From assembly GCF_003721565.1 (NCBI RefSeq), contig NZ_RJJE01000002.1, positions 186,001 to 250,000 on the forward strand: a stretch of 64,000 bases of DNA. Reading direction: 5' to 3'. The first letter of the stretch is position 1. Each line of letters starts with the position of its first letter. Positions 41,781-51,325 of this stretch are shown here, in pieces. Position numbers and translations under genes: made by a program. The DNA comes from Rufibacter immobilis. Lineage in GTDB: Bacteria > Bacteroidota > Bacteroidia > Cytophagales > Hymenobacteraceae. The notes under the pieces were generated by a model. That model was given only the letters and a program-made list of their open reading frames with translations. It was not told the DNA's origin and searched no databases.

Positions 41781-44483
41781 ATGATAATGGCCGGTAGAAA
41801 TAAGTTACTCTTATTAGTAGGGGTATGTGTGTTAACGGCATTTAGCTTCATCTCTAAAGGATTCAGAGATGAAGCAATGCTGCAGAAGGTGCTGGCCAAA
41901 CTCACAGCCTACACGGCTAATTATCCGCAGGAGAAAGTGTACCTGCACCTGGACAAACCCTATTACGCCGCCGGCGAAGATGTCTGGTTCAAAGCCTATC
42001 TGGTCAATGCCGACAACCATGCCCCCAGCCTTCTGAGTCAGGTGATGTACGTAGACCTCATCAACCAGGAAGATTCACTCTTTAGCCGCTTGGCGGTGAA
42101 TGTGAAGAACGGCGTGGGGCACGGAGATTTTGCGCTGCCAGACACCATCCCGGCGGGGCAGTACCGCCTGCGGGCCTACACCAGCTGGATGCAGAATTTT
42201 GGGCAGGACTATTTCTTCCACCGGAACCTGCAGATCTTCAACCCCAGAGTAGATGACATGGTGGTAGTCCCTACGTACAGCTACAAGCGCCAAGGCTCCG
42301 GAGATTCTGTCTTGGTGAACCTGAGCCTCAAGAACCTGTGGGAGGAGCTACTGGCCCAGGTGCCGCTTTCCTACAGCCTGCAAACAAGCCGTAAAACCTC
42401 TGGCAGACGCAAAGGAGTCACAAACGCCGCCGGGGAAACACAGCTTCGGTTTTACCTGCCAGACGGGGAAAACCGGCAGCAGGCCCAGATTCTGTTAACA
42501 GTTAACCAAGACAAGCAAAGTGTGCAGAAAAGGATTCCGGTACCAGGCGCAACCCAGAAAGTAGACCTGCAATTCTTTCCCGAAGGCGGGGAACTGGTCA
42601 ACGGCATGTGGAGCGTCGTTGGTTTCAAGGCCATAGCTGCCAATGGGCTAGGCAGAGACGTGCAGGGGGAGGTCTATGACAATACAGGGGCAAAAGTAAC
42701 CAGTTTCAAGAGTCTGAAATGGGGCATGGGGCGCTTTGGGTTTCTACCCCAGAAAGGAAAACAGTACCACGCCCGCCTCCTAAACACAGATGGCGCCATA
42801 AAAGAATATCCGTTGCCCGTAGCGCGGGAGAAAGGGGTAATACTGACGGTGAACAGCGCGCAGCCAGACGTGGTGCAACTCAAAGCATTCATAGTGGGGT
42901 ATGCCGGCGGAGACGGCAGGCCGGAAGCTGTGAGTATTGTAGGCCAGAGCCGGGGCACTGTCTATTTCACTGCGTATACCACTACCGCCAAAGACCTTCT
43001 GCTGATCAACGTGCCCAAACGCAAGCTACCTACTGGAATCACGCAGTTTACCCTGTTCTCCAGTACCGGGGAGCCCCTGGCGGAACGTCTGGTTTTTGTC
43101 AATCATCAAGACCAACTGCGGCTAACGGTCACGGCAGATAAACCCAGCTACAAATCTCGTGAGAAAGTAACCATGCAGGTACAGGCCGCAGACACGGCCG
43201 GTCGGCCAGTGGTAGGGCATTTTTCTGTGGCCGTCACAGATGCCCAGAAAGTGATGCCAGAGCCGTACGCTCCTACCCTGCTTTCCAATCTGCTGCTCAC
43301 CTCAGATTTGCGTGGCCACGTAGAACATCCCGGCTATTATTTCTCGGCCAAAGACCCTGAAGCTCCCCAAGCCTTGGATAACCTCATGCTTACGCAAGGC
43401 TGGCGCCGGTTCACGTGGAAAGACGTTCTGGAGGATAAGCAACCCAATCTCACCTATCCGCTGGAGCGTGGTTTGGCTGTAAGCGGCACCGTCTTGAAGC
43501 TGTCCGGTAAACCAGAGCCGTACGCCATTGTGACGTTAATTAGTATGCGCCCGCCCAGCCTGATTTTACTGGACACCGCCGATGCGCAAGGCAAATTCGC
43601 GTTTGGGGTCTCTTCTTTGGATGACAGTGCCCGCATAGTGGTACAGGCCCGTAACGCCAAAGGCAAGAGCAATTTGGAAGTAGTACTGGACAAGCATGTG
43701 CCTATCATGCCCATTGCGCCACTGCCGTACTTCTTGCCGCCAAGCCTGCTGTCGCAGACGCAGTGGGCTTATTTGCGCGGCAACCGCGAGCAGTTGCGGT
43801 TAGACCAGCTTTCCGGGAAGAGCATCTTGTTGAGTGCGGTAGAAATTAGGGCGAAGAAACTGCAGGAAGAAGAGCGCATGTCTAGAGGGCTGTACAGCCA
43901 CGCAGACCATACCCTCAAAGCCGAAAGTTTGCCTCCCGGAACAGATGTGATCTCCGCACTGTCGGGCAGGGTGGCCGGACTGATGGTAAGGGGCGACAAC
44001 GTTTCCATGCGTGGTGCCGGCCCGCCGCTCTTTTTAGTAGACGGAATGCCCATAGACATAGACTTTGTGCGCAATCTGTCCATGGTAGAAGTAGAAACCA
44101 TTGACATTCTCAAACCCGGGGCGTCTTCCGCTATTTACGGTTCTCAGGGAGGCAACGGGGTAATTGCCATCAACCTGAAGAGAGGCAGCTCCGGGGGGGC
44201 AGCCTCCAGTACCCGTTACCAAGGGGTAGCCGCGTACAAAGGCATCCGTTCCCAGACCCCAAGGCAATTCTACGTACCGGCGTATACCAAACCCGAAGAA
44301 GCAGAACTGCCTGACCTGCGCACTACTTTGTATTGGAACCCAACCGTACAGACAGATGCCACTGGCAAGGCAAGTTTCACGTTCTTTGCCGCAGACGCTA
44401 AGACCAGTTATAGGACCATTTTAGAAGGAGTGAGTACCAAAGGGCAATTAGGCCGCGCCGAGGCAGAGGTGTTGGTGAAGTAG
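41781..44483 (+). CDS. MG2 domain plus TonB-plug protein, copy 2
   Basis: A 900-residue paralogue of the preceding gene: NYPQEKVYLHLDKPYYAAGE, YRLRAYTSWMQNF, LNLMLTQGWRRF-type segment (ALDNLMLTQGWRRFTWKDVL) and the plug PPGTDVISALSGRVAGLMVR, FLVDGMPIDID, GASSAIYGSQGGNGVIAINL are in the same order. This copy is more GC-rich than copy 1, so the duplication is old or one copy came from another source. Signal peptide LLLVGVCVLTAFSFIS. Again no barrel. 210 bp separate the two. Confidence 0.85.
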   Translation: MIMAGRNKLLLLVGVCVLTAFSFISKGFRDEAMLQKVLAKLTAYTANYPQEKVYLHLDKPYYAAGEDVWFKAYLVNADNHAPSLLSQVMYVDLINQEDSLFSRLAVNVKNGVGHGDFALPDTIPAGQYRLRAYTSWMQNFGQDYFFHRNLQIFNPRVDDMVVVPTYSYKRQGSGDSVLVNLSLKNLWEELLAQVPLSYSLQTSRKTSGRRKGVTNAAGETQLRFYLPDGENRQQAQILLTVNQDKQSVQKRIPVPGATQKVDLQFFPEGGELVNGMWSVVGFKAIAANGLGRDVQGEVYDNTGAKVTSFKSLKWGMGRFGFLPQKGKQYHARLLNTDGAIKEYPLPVAREKGVILTVNSAQPDVVQLKAFIVGYAGGDGRPEAVSIVGQSRGTVYFTAYTTTAKDLLLINVPKRKLPTGITQFTLFSSTGEPLAERLVFVNHQDQLRLTVTADKPSYKSREKVTMQVQAADTAGRPVVGHFSVAVTDAQKVMPEPYAPTLLSNLLLTSDLRGHVEHPGYYFSAKDPEAPQALDNLMLTQGWRRFTWKDVLEDKQPNLTYPLERGLAVSGTVLKLSGKPEPYAIVTLISMRPPSLILLDTADAQGKFAFGVSSLDDSARIVVQARNAKGKSNLEVVLDKHVPIMPIAPLPYFLPPSLLSQTQWAYLRGNREQLRLDQLSGKSILLSAVEIRAKKLQEEERMSRGLYSHADHTLKAESLPPGTDVISALSGRVAGLMVRGDNVSMRGAGPPLFLVDGMPIDIDFVRNLSMVEVETIDILKPGASSAIYGSQGGNGVIAINLKRGSSGGAASSTRYQGVAAYKGIRSQTPRQFYVPAYTKPEEAELPDLRTTLYWNPTVQTDATGKASFTFFAADAKTSYRTILEGVSTKGQLGRAEAEVLVK

Positions 44484-44563
44484 CGGCAACTTTTTCTGTT
44501 TCTGTACTGTTCCTTTTAAAAATAGCCTGAACACACACGTCCGTAAATGCAAGGGAAATTCTC

Positions 44564-44571
44564 TATCTTTG
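44564..44571 (+). promoter_or_regulatory. Bacteroidota -7 box, prfA promoter
   Basis: TATCTTTG, 25 bp before the prfA ATG at 44597; an ordinary short leader. Confidence 0.7.
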
Positions 44572-44596
44572 CGGCCTGAATTAAGTAACGCAGAAG

Positions 44597-45670
44597 ATGT
44601 TAGATAAACTGGAAGCCATAAAGCAGCGGTTTGAAGAGGTAAACGAGCAACTCATCCAGCCAGATGTAGCCAGTGACCTGAAGAGATATAAGTCCTTGAA
44701 CAAGGAGTTCAAAGACCTGGAAAAGATTGTGGCAGAGTACGAACGCTACAAATTATTGCTCAGCAACATTGAGCATACCAAAGAAGTCATTGCCACCGAG
44801 AAGGACGAAGATTTCCGGGAAATGGCCAAAGAAGAACTGGACGAGCTCCTGCCGCAGCGCAATGAGATGGAAGAGCGCATCAAAGAGATGCTTATCCCCA
44901 AAGACCCGGATGACAGCAAGAACATCATCATGGAGATCAGGGCCGGGGCCGGGGGCGATGAGGCTTCTCTGTTTGCCGGTGACCTGTACCGCATGTACAG
45001 CCGCTTCGCGGAGAAGCAAGGCTGGAGAATTGAGGTGATTGACGTGATGGAAGGTACCGCTGGTGGGTACAAAGAAGTTATCGTGAACATTTCCGGCGAA
45101 GACGTGTACGGCAAGCTCAAGTTTGAATCTGGCGTGCACCGCGTACAGCGGGTACCCGCCACAGAAACCCAGGGGCGTATTCACACCTCGGTGGCTTCAG
45201 TGGTAGTGTTGCCAGAGGTAGAGGAGTTTGACATCGAGCTCAATATGAACGACATCCGGAAGGATCTTTTCTGTTCTTCGGGACCGGGTGGTCAGTCTGT
45301 GAACACCACGTATTCTGCCGTTCGTCTCACACACATCCCAACCGGATTGGTGGCGCAGTGCCAAGACCAGAAATCGCAGCTCAAGAACTTTGACAAAGCC
45401 TTGGCGGTACTTCGGTCCCGTATCTATGAGCAGGAATTGGCGAAGAAGAACGAAGCCGAAGGTGCCCAGCGCAAGAGCATGGTGGGCGGCGGCGACCGTT
45501 CAGACAAAATCAGAACCTACAACTATCCGCAGGGCCGCGTAACCGATCACCGTATTGGCTTAACGGTATACAACCTGCCCAGTGTGGTAGACGGAAATAT
45601 TGACGAGTTTGTGGAGCAGCTCCGTATTGCGGAGAACGCTGAGCGCTTGAAAGAAGGCGCCCAGGTATAA
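44597..45670 (+). CDS. prfA: Peptide chain release factor 1
   Basis: A 357-residue RF1, which terminates translation at UAA and UAG. The GGQ motif ([15 protein letters not shown]; residues about 231-233) that triggers peptidyl-tRNA hydrolysis is present, as is the tripeptide anticodon region ([13 protein letters not shown], with PAT at the expected place). Domain 1 is a helical coiled region (residues 1-100). Normal length. It has its own promoter and terminator. Confidence 0.98.
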   Translation: MLDKLEAIKQRFEEVNEQLIQPDVASDLKRYKSLNKEFKDLEKIVAEYERYKLLLSNIEHTKEVIATEKDEDFREMAKEELDELLPQRNEMEERIKEMLIPKDPDDSKNIIMEIRAGAGGDEASLFAGDLYRMYSRFAEKQGWRIEVIDVMEGTAGGYKEVIVNISGEDVYGKLKFESGVHRVQRVPATETQGRIHTSVASVVVLPEVEEFDIELNMNDIRKDLFCSSGPGGQSVNTTYSAVRLTHIPTGLVAQCQDQKSQLKNFDKALAVLRSRIYEQELAKKNEAEGAQRKSMVGGGDRSDKIRTYNYPQGRVTDHRIGLTVYNLPSVVDGNIDEFVEQLRIAENAERLKEGAQV

Positions 45671-45685
45671 GCAAACTTTCTGGAG

Positions 45686-45717
45686 AAAGCGCAGCCTGAA
45701 CAGGCTGCGCTTTTTTA
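45686..45717 (+). terminator. Intrinsic terminator of prfA
   Basis: AAGCGCAGCCTG, loop AA, CAGGCTGCGCTT (45687-45712), then T-tract; 16 bp after the prfA stop. Confidence 0.93.
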
Positions 45718-45730
45718 TTTTGACAGCATT

Positions 45731-45768
45731 GCGTTTAGCGGCTCTTTTTCCAAAATAAGGCCTAAACC
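45731..45768 (+). repeat. GCGTTTAG palindrome, half-decayed copy
   Basis: GCGTTTAGCGGCTCTTTTTCC then AAAATAAGGCCTAAACC. 32 bp before the beta-helix lipoprotein start. Confidence 0.87.
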
Positions 45769-45799
45769 GGAAACTGGTATTTAACTTAATTAGTACGCC

Positions 45800-47224
45800 T
45801 TGTCAGCATCTCCTCACGTTTCTGGTGGTTTTCTGAAAGCTTTCTGGCAGAGCCTGGCGCTGCTGTGCGCCCTTGGCTGGAGCATGGGCAGCTGTACGCC
45901 CACAGAGGAAGAAATCACGCCAGATGCCGGGGCCATGCTCCGCTTTGAGGCCGACACGGTGCTGTTTGACACCGTGTTCACCCAGGTAGGCAGCATCACC
46001 AAACGTCTGAAGGTATATAACCCCAGCAAGAACGCGGTCAGGATCTCTGAGGTGAGAGTAGGTGGTTTGGGCAGTTCGGCGTTTCAGGTGTACGTGAACG
46101 GAATGCCGGGGCCACAGGTGCAGAACCTGGAGCTGAGAGGCCGTGATAGCTTATTGGTGCTGGTAAAAGCCACCATCAATCCCACTTCGGCGGAGCAGCC
46201 TTTCCTGGTGCAGGATTCACTCTTGTTTTCCACCAACGGGAACCAGCAGAAGGTAAAACTGGTGGCCTACGGGCAGAACGCCACCTATTACAAGCATAAC
46301 TACACCACCGCTCCCGCAGAAACCTGGACGGCCGCCAAAGCCCACGTTATCTATGATTCTGTGACCGTGCCCGCCGGACAGACACTTACCATTGAGAAAG
46401 GAACCCAGGTGTATCTGCACCGCAGGGCCAAAATAAAGGTGCAAGGCACGCTCCTGGTAGAAGGGGAGCACGAGCAGCGAGTGGTGTTCCAGCAGGTGCG
46501 CCAGGAAGATACCTACCGGAACGCGCCGGGCCAGTGGCAGGGGCTTGAGTTTTTGCCAGCCAGCCAGGGCAATGAAATCCGCTACGCTGAGATTAAAAAC
46601 GCCGTAACCGGTATCTACCTGCGCGCCGAAGGTGCTACCGTGCCGCAGGTGATGCTGCAAAACAGTTTTGTGAGGAACATGCTCCAGAACGGTGTCCTGA
46701 GCCACGGCGGAAACCTTCGCTTGCAGAACAGCATGGTGGCCAATTGCGGGGAATATGCGTTGGCGGGCTTGGGTGGCGGACGCTATGAGATTATCTTCAG
46801 TACGCTGGCCAATTATGCGAATGAATTTATCCGGCTCTCGCCCTCCTTTGTATTTGATGAGAAATGGCAGGCAAATAATAACGTAGTGCGGCAAGCACCT
46901 TACCACCTGATTGTTCTCAACAGTATTCTGTGGGGGCGGCAGGACGAAGAACTACAGTTTGGCGCCATGGGGCAGAGTTCCAGCAGAATCATCCGGCACT
47001 CGTTCCTCAAGACCAAAGCTTACGTTGCTGAGTTTGACAAACTGGGGAATCAGCTCAACGTAGATCCCTTGTTCAGAGACGGGCCTAATTCCGATTTCCA
47101 GATCATTAAATTATCGCCGGCCAATGCTGCCGGAGAGCCGGTGGCGGGCATTACGCTGGATTATGAAGACAAAGCCCGCGATGCCGCCAAACCCGATGCC
47201 GGTGCTCTGGAGGTAGATTATTGA
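45800..47224 (+). CDS. Lipoprotein with right-handed parallel beta-helix
   Basis: A 474-residue exported protein, starting at TTG 45800. Signal peptide with lipobox MGSC (Cys32). A beta-sandwich of about 150 residues (VLFDTVFTQVGSITKRLKVY) is followed by a beta-helix region (APGQWQGLEFLPASQGNEIR ... GGNLRLQNSMVANCGEYAL) like pectate-lyase-type surface proteins. The family occurs in Bacteroidota, function unknown. The nearest TTG-start choice has no other Met before residue 29. Confidence 0.78.
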   Translation: MSASPHVSGGFLKAFWQSLALLCALGWSMGSCTPTEEEITPDAGAMLRFEADTVLFDTVFTQVGSITKRLKVYNPSKNAVRISEVRVGGLGSSAFQVYVNGMPGPQVQNLELRGRDSLLVLVKATINPTSAEQPFLVQDSLLFSTNGNQQKVKLVAYGQNATYYKHNYTTAPAETWTAAKAHVIYDSVTVPAGQTLTIEKGTQVYLHRRAKIKVQGTLLVEGEHEQRVVFQQVRQEDTYRNAPGQWQGLEFLPASQGNEIRYAEIKNAVTGIYLRAEGATVPQVMLQNSFVRNMLQNGVLSHGGNLRLQNSMVANCGEYALAGLGGGRYEIIFSTLANYANEFIRLSPSFVFDEKWQANNNVVRQAPYHLIVLNSILWGRQDEELQFGAMGQSSSRIIRHSFLKTKAYVAEFDKLGNQLNVDPLFRDGPNSDFQIIKLSPANAAGEPVAGITLDYEDKARDAAKPDAGALEVDY

Positions 47225-47240
47225 TATTTGTTTCTTGCCT

Positions 47241-47663
47241 ATGAAGTGGTTCCAAAAAGCTATCCGCCTGCCCGCCGTTCCGCGGGGCTTTCATCTCATC
47301 ACTGATCTGCTGGAGGCGCAATTGCCCGAGTTGGAGGAAATAGAGGTGGGGCTGGCGCATGTTTTTATTCAGCACACCTCGGCCAGCCTGTGCATCAATG
47401 AGAACGCAGACCCTACCGTGCGGCATGACTTTGAGCAACACTTCAACCGGGCTGTGCCAGAGAACGCTCCCTATTACCGCCATACCCTGGAAGGGGCAGA
47501 TGACATGCCCGCGCACATCAAGGCGGCTTTGTTAGGTGCCTCGGTGACGGTGCCCATCACCAAAGGCCGTTTCAATCTGGGGACCTGGCAGGGCATTTAC
47601 CTCTGCGAACACCGTAACCACGGCGGCAAAAGAACGGTGATGGTCACGCTACAGGGCCAATAG
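47241..47663 (+). CDS. YjbQ family (UPF0047) protein
   Basis: A 140-residue protein, start ATG 47241 (MKWFQKAIRLPAVPRGFHLI). Conserved YjbQ features: HVFIQHTSASLCINENADP (about 41-59), DMPAHIKAALLGASVTVPI, and the C-terminal TWQGIYLCEHRNHGGKR with metal-ligand His. Members have been reported to have weak thiamine-phosphate synthase activity; the real role is open. Two codons upstream lies an in-frame TTG. It is separated by only 16 bp from the beta-helix lipoprotein gene. Confidence 0.92.
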   Translation: MKWFQKAIRLPAVPRGFHLITDLLEAQLPELEEIEVGLAHVFIQHTSASLCINENADPTVRHDFEQHFNRAVPENAPYYRHTLEGADDMPAHIKAALLGASVTVPITKGRFNLGTWQGIYLCEHRNHGGKRTVMVTLQGQ

Positions 47664-47690
47664 AAATCCATCCATTTCCTTCCGGAATAG

Positions 47691-47740
47691 TTTTTGCGTT
47701 TAGGGGCCGTTTTTGGAAAAAGAGCCCCTAAACGCAAAAA
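47691..47740. repeat. GCGTTTAG palindrome with extended stem
   Basis: Core 47696-47735 with flanks TTTTT/AAAAA extending the stem by 5 bp. It sits between two convergent genes, 27 bp after YjbQ. Confidence 0.92.
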
Positions 47741-47773
47741 CCGCTTCTCCTCAAAGACGGGTTAAAGCTCGGG

Positions 47774-50017
47774 CTATGCCCTGGAAGCGGAGTTATAGTC
47801 AATCTCCCCGAAGTGAACGGTAAACGTGGTGCCCACTCCTTCCTGACTTTCCACCTCTATGGTGCCGCCTAAGGCTTTTACCTGCATTTTGGTGAGGTAT
47901 AGCCCTAAGCCTTTGGATTGTTCATGGCTGTGGAAGACTTTGTATAAGCCAAATAGCTTATCCCCTACCCTTTGCAGGTCCATGCCCAGGCCGTTGTCTG
48001 CCACTGAAAGGTGGAGAATATCATCTGAGGTGCGCCAGCTTCTAATGAGCACTTCCGGCGCCCGGTCTGGGGAGCGGTACTTCAGGGCGTTGGAAATGAA
48101 GTTGTGCAGGATGCTCTCCAGGTACAGCTTAGGAATGTAGATGGAGGCCTCTTCCAGATCAGTTTTGATCTGGGCGCCGGTCTGTTCAATAAGGGTGGCC
48201 AGATTCTGGGCTTCCTTTTCAATGAGTTCGGCTAAGGGCACCTCTTCATGCGGAAGCTGCTTTACCAGGTGGGTCTTGAGGATCACGTTCAGATCATCAA
48301 TGGTCTCAGACATGTTGTCACTGACCCGCTGCACGTTCTTCATGGCGTAAGCGGCGCTTTCTTCACCCGGTTCGGCGACATAGAACTGGTGGAGGCTCTT
48401 GATGGTGGCCAGTGGGGAACGGAGGTTGTGCGAGATGATGTACGCGAAGTCCTCCAATTGGGCATTTCTGGTGCGCAGCTGCTCTGTGTTGAGCAGTAGT
48501 TCCTGGTTCAGGCGCTGGAGCTTAGAAGCTTGGTTGCGCAGCCGGATGGCAATCAAGTCTTTGAGCAGGATCTGGGTGATCTCTATCTCATTCATGGTCC
48601 AGGGCTCAGACTTGCCTCTGATGACTTCCACCCATTGCTCAAAGGATTTGCGGGGGTGCAGATGCAGGTTCTGGTCTTCCAGCATGGGTTTTTCCGGGTT
48701 GCCGGCCCAAATCCTGGTTTCCTGAATCTCGGGTTTGAAGAACAGCAGGTATTCTTGGTTGTAGCGTGAAATCTCCAGCGCCAACAAGCCGCTGGCCGTG
48801 TCACTGTAAGTGCTAGCCTGCGGCCACTCCTGAGACAGCTGCCGGGTATAGAAAACACCTTCAGACACATGTTCAGAAAGCCACTGCGCCATTTCTTTGA
48901 TTTCCTGGGCGGGCGGCGTTTTTCCTATAGTAGTGACGGAACTGTCCAGCAGCAGTGCGGCGCCGTGGCTTTCTGTGATGTCCAGCAAATTGGGATGCTG
49001 GTCAAAGAGAGCTTTCTCCATGCCCAACCCTTTGTTTAGGTGCTCTATCAGGGTCTGCTCATTGGCTTTAAACCTGTTGAACTGCTCCTGGTCGCGTTTC
49101 TCCTGCATGGAAGAAATGGTGTTGGCGAAGGCTTTGGTGACCAGATCACAGAGCTGGCGGCGCCATACATCAATATAGATGGGTTCCACGTGGTGGCAGG
49201 CAATCACTCCCCAAAGCTGGTCTTTCACAATGATGGAGAACGAGATAGTGGCGGCCACACCCGTGTTTCTGATGTACTCCAGGTGTATCTCAGAGGGATT
49301 CCTGAATTCAGAGAGAAGAATGTTGGTGGGTTTGCCGGTAGCGGGATTCAGGTAAGGCGTTATCTCCACGGCCTGGGCGTCCACGTCTGGGATTTGCCGC
49401 ACGTGCTTGTGCAGGAGCAGCTGCCGCGCCGGGGAGGGAATGTCTGTAGCCGGGAAATGGTGGCCTATAAAAGAATGCAGCCGCTCATTGCGGCTTTCGG
49501 CAATTACGTCTGTGTTCCACTCCTGGTCAAACCTGGTCACGTCTACCCGATCATAGGCTAAGATGGTGCGGAGGGTGTGGGCAACGGCTTCGGCGGCATG
49601 CTCCAAGGTATATACCATGTTCAGTTTGTTGTGCAGCTGGTACAAGAGCGTGTTGTGCTGCATTTTCTGGGTGTCTGGGTACGGGGCGCTGGGCTCGCAC
49701 TCCAGTACCAGCTTGTCTCCAGACACATGGGTATAAGCCACAAAAGGAGCCTTGGCCAGCACTACAAACTGCGCCTCCGGCACTGTTGGGTCAAAAGTAG
49801 CGGACTCTTCTGGGAAGAGAATACTTAGCGGCTTGCCCAGAAGTTCTTCTAAGGCAAAAGGAAGAAACTGGGGAATGTTCTGACTGCCCTGTTCTATCTG
49901 AAGTGTCTCCTGGTCCAGTACAAGTAGAAAACCGTGCGGTTGTATGCGGCCTATGATGTGAATAGGTTCTGTGTCACAGTTGGAGAGATCTACTTGGTGG
50001 TTCTGGTAATTTTGCAT
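47774..50017 (-). CDS. Bacteriophytochrome sensor histidine kinase
   Basis: A 747-residue light-sensing kinase (start ATG 50017, MQNYQNHQVDLSNCDTEPIH; the longer frame to GTG 50056 is less likely). The biliverdin-binding Cys is residue 14 in the DLSNCDTEPIHII motif; PAS (about 15-125), GAF (about 135-300; FPATDIPSPARQL at about 189), PHY with the tongue PRKSFEQW at about 456, HisKA with SHNLRSPLATI near 530, and HATPase_c (about 620-740) follow. IHIIG replaces the usual IHIPG. It should sense red/far-red light and phosphorylate an unlinked regulator. Confidence 0.95.
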   Translation of the reverse strand: MQNYQNHQVDLSNCDTEPIHIIGRIQPHGFLLVLDQETLQIEQGSQNIPQFLPFALEELLGKPLSILFPEESATFDPTVPEAQFVVLAKAPFVAYTHVSGDKLVLECEPSAPYPDTQKMQHNTLLYQLHNKLNMVYTLEHAAEAVAHTLRTILAYDRVDVTRFDQEWNTDVIAESRNERLHSFIGHHFPATDIPSPARQLLLHKHVRQIPDVDAQAVEITPYLNPATGKPTNILLSEFRNPSEIHLEYIRNTGVAATISFSIIVKDQLWGVIACHHVEPIYIDVWRRQLCDLVTKAFANTISSMQEKRDQEQFNRFKANEQTLIEHLNKGLGMEKALFDQHPNLLDITESHGAALLLDSSVTTIGKTPPAQEIKEMAQWLSEHVSEGVFYTRQLSQEWPQASTYSDTASGLLALEISRYNQEYLLFFKPEIQETRIWAGNPEKPMLEDQNLHLHPRKSFEQWVEVIRGKSEPWTMNEIEITQILLKDLIAIRLRNQASKLQRLNQELLLNTEQLRTRNAQLEDFAYIISHNLRSPLATIKSLHQFYVAEPGEESAAYAMKNVQRVSDNMSETIDDLNVILKTHLVKQLPHEEVPLAELIEKEAQNLATLIEQTGAQIKTDLEEASIYIPKLYLESILHNFISNALKYRSPDRAPEVLIRSWRTSDDILHLSVADNGLGMDLQRVGDKLFGLYKVFHSHEQSKGLGLYLTKMQVKALGGTIEVESQEGVGTTFTVHFGEIDYNSASRA

Positions 50018-50186
50018 GCGGCTTCTTTCTTCTCCCTGATCTGCCGAAGGAGGCACAGGAATAAACTTTCCGATAACGGGGCAGATTCAATTACGTTACA
50101 ATTTTGCCTAACTTACTGCCAATTACAAATCTTACGTAAAACGCCGGGTCCGCAGATGTAGCGTTTAAGAATTAGAAAAGCAATAT

Positions 50187-50486
50187 ATGTTCATAGCCCT
50201 CAGTACTTTTACCATAGCCAATGACACCGAAGCCAGTGTGAAAGAGGCGTTCAGAAACCGTCCGCACATGGTAGACAGCACCCCCGGGTTTCAGAAACTG
50301 CAGGTACTTTCTCCGCAGGACAATCCCAATGAGATCTGGCTCATGACGTACTGGGACGATGAGGAAAGCTTCAAGACCTGGTACAAAAGCCACCAGTACC
50401 AAGAGTCGCACAAAGGCATCCCGAAAGATACCAAGCTGGTGCCTGGAAGTACCAAAGTACGTTACTTCTCTGTAGTGGGTGAATAG
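50187..50486 (+). CDS. IsdG/HmoA-like antibiotic biosynthesis monooxygenase (ABM) domain protein
   Basis: A 99-residue dimeric alpha-beta barrel protein. Compared with the heme-degrading IsdG, the Trp (TYWDDEESFKTWYKS, W65) and the axial His (YQESHKG, H75) are kept, while Asn7 is Thr here, so heme cleavage may be impaired or changed. It lies 169 bp from the divergent bacteriophytochrome ATG, a chromophore-using gene. It could therefore produce biliverdin, but could also be a small quinone monooxygenase. Confidence 0.8.
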   Translation: MFIALSTFTIANDTEASVKEAFRNRPHMVDSTPGFQKLQVLSPQDNPNEIWLMTYWDDEESFKTWYKSHQYQESHKGIPKDTKLVPGSTKVRYFSVVGE

Positions 50487-50508
50487 GCGGCAGTGGGCAC
50501 GGTAACTT

Positions 50509-50548
50509 GCGTTTAGCGGCTCTTTTTTGAAAAACAGGCCCTAAACAG
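50509..50548. repeat. GCGTTTAG palindrome copy
   Basis: GCGTTTAGCGGCTCTTTTTT then GAAAAACAGGCCCTAAACAG. Between two convergent genes, 23 bp after the monooxygenase stop. Confidence 0.88.
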
Positions 50549-50583
50549 AAAACCAGAAGAATCACCTTAGGGCTAATGCTTTC

Positions 50584-51207
50584 TTAGCGCACTACTTCGG
50601 CGGCCACGCCGTAATGCTGCGCATCCATCAAAAGAAGTTTCTGGGTTTCTTCCAGACGGTACCGTTGCAGGCTGGGCGTGGTGCCGGGCTGGGCTTGCAG
50701 GAACAATTGCTTCTGCGTTCTGAACAGCATGTTTTCCTGTACTATGGTGGCACTTAACTGGACCAATTGCCCCTGGGCATTTACCGTATATGTTACCTCC
50801 TGCACGTTTGTATTGGCCCCGTCTTTAGCTTTATAACGATGTACCTGCTGCCCGGCGGCATTATTGGACGTTTCCTGGGTGAAAACGCCGGCAAGGGCAG
50901 GTTTATTGATGTCGGCGTCAGCGAAGGCACCTAGTTCTTCCCCCCAATGGAGGGTAGCGATGGTTTTGGTTTCAGTGGGTTTGCCTTCCTCTGAGACCGT
51001 TTTGCGCACAGCGGCTGGTTGGGCACTCAACGCTTTGGCTTCCTGATCCAGGAAGGTTACCAAGTCAAACGCCTGCTGGGTACGTCTGGCGGTGGTAGGG
51101 CCGGTGGGCTGCTCTTCTTCACAGGCACTTGCCCCAAACAAAATGAAAACGAGGCCTAGAAGCAGGGCTCTCCTGAACCAAAAGCGTACAGCGGTAGCGA
51201 GAAACAT
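50584..51207 (-). CDS. Putative lipoprotein, unknown
   Basis: A 207-residue exported protein. Signal helix LLLGLVFILFGASAC with Cys29 as the lipidation site. The mature part is hydrophilic with a beta-rich stretch (QQVHRYKAKDGANTNVQEVT) and a helix (RYRLEETQKLLLMDAQHYGV). No family recognised. Single gene, its promoter beyond the palindrome at 51230. Confidence 0.7.
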   Translation of the reverse strand: MFLATAVRFWFRRALLLGLVFILFGASACEEEQPTGPTTARRTQQAFDLVTFLDQEAKALSAQPAAVRKTVSEEGKPTETKTIATLHWGEELGAFADADINKPALAGVFTQETSNNAAGQQVHRYKAKDGANTNVQEVTYTVNAQGQLVQLSATIVQENMLFRTQKQLFLQAQPGTTPSLQRYRLEETQKLLLMDAQHYGVAAEVVR

Positions 51208-51229
51208 AGCGGTGATGGATGAATGATGG

Positions 51230-51268
51230 GCGTTTAGAGCCTATTTTACGGAAAACAGATGAAAAACG
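51230..51268 (+). repeat. GCGTTTAG palindrome, half-decayed copy
   Basis: GCGTTTAGAGCCTATTTTAC then GGAAAACAGATGAAAAACG. The decayed end is shared with the left arm of the gpmI terminator. Confidence 0.8.
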
Positions 51269-51310
51269 GAGACAGAGAAAGCAGGTTCATGTTTCTCTGT
51301 CTCCGTTTTT
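51262..51310. terminator. Bidirectional intrinsic terminator of gpmI
   Basis: AAAAACGGAGACAGAGAAA (51262-51280), loop 11 bases, exact complement (51292-51310): 19-bp stem, T-tracts on both strands. Confidence 0.93.
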
Positions 51311-51325
51311 TATAGTGGAGTAAGG

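Noticed and set aside
38799-44483. The MG2/plug proteins as TonB-dependent receptors
   Set aside because: They have a plug-like domain but no barrel sequence of 22 strands after it.
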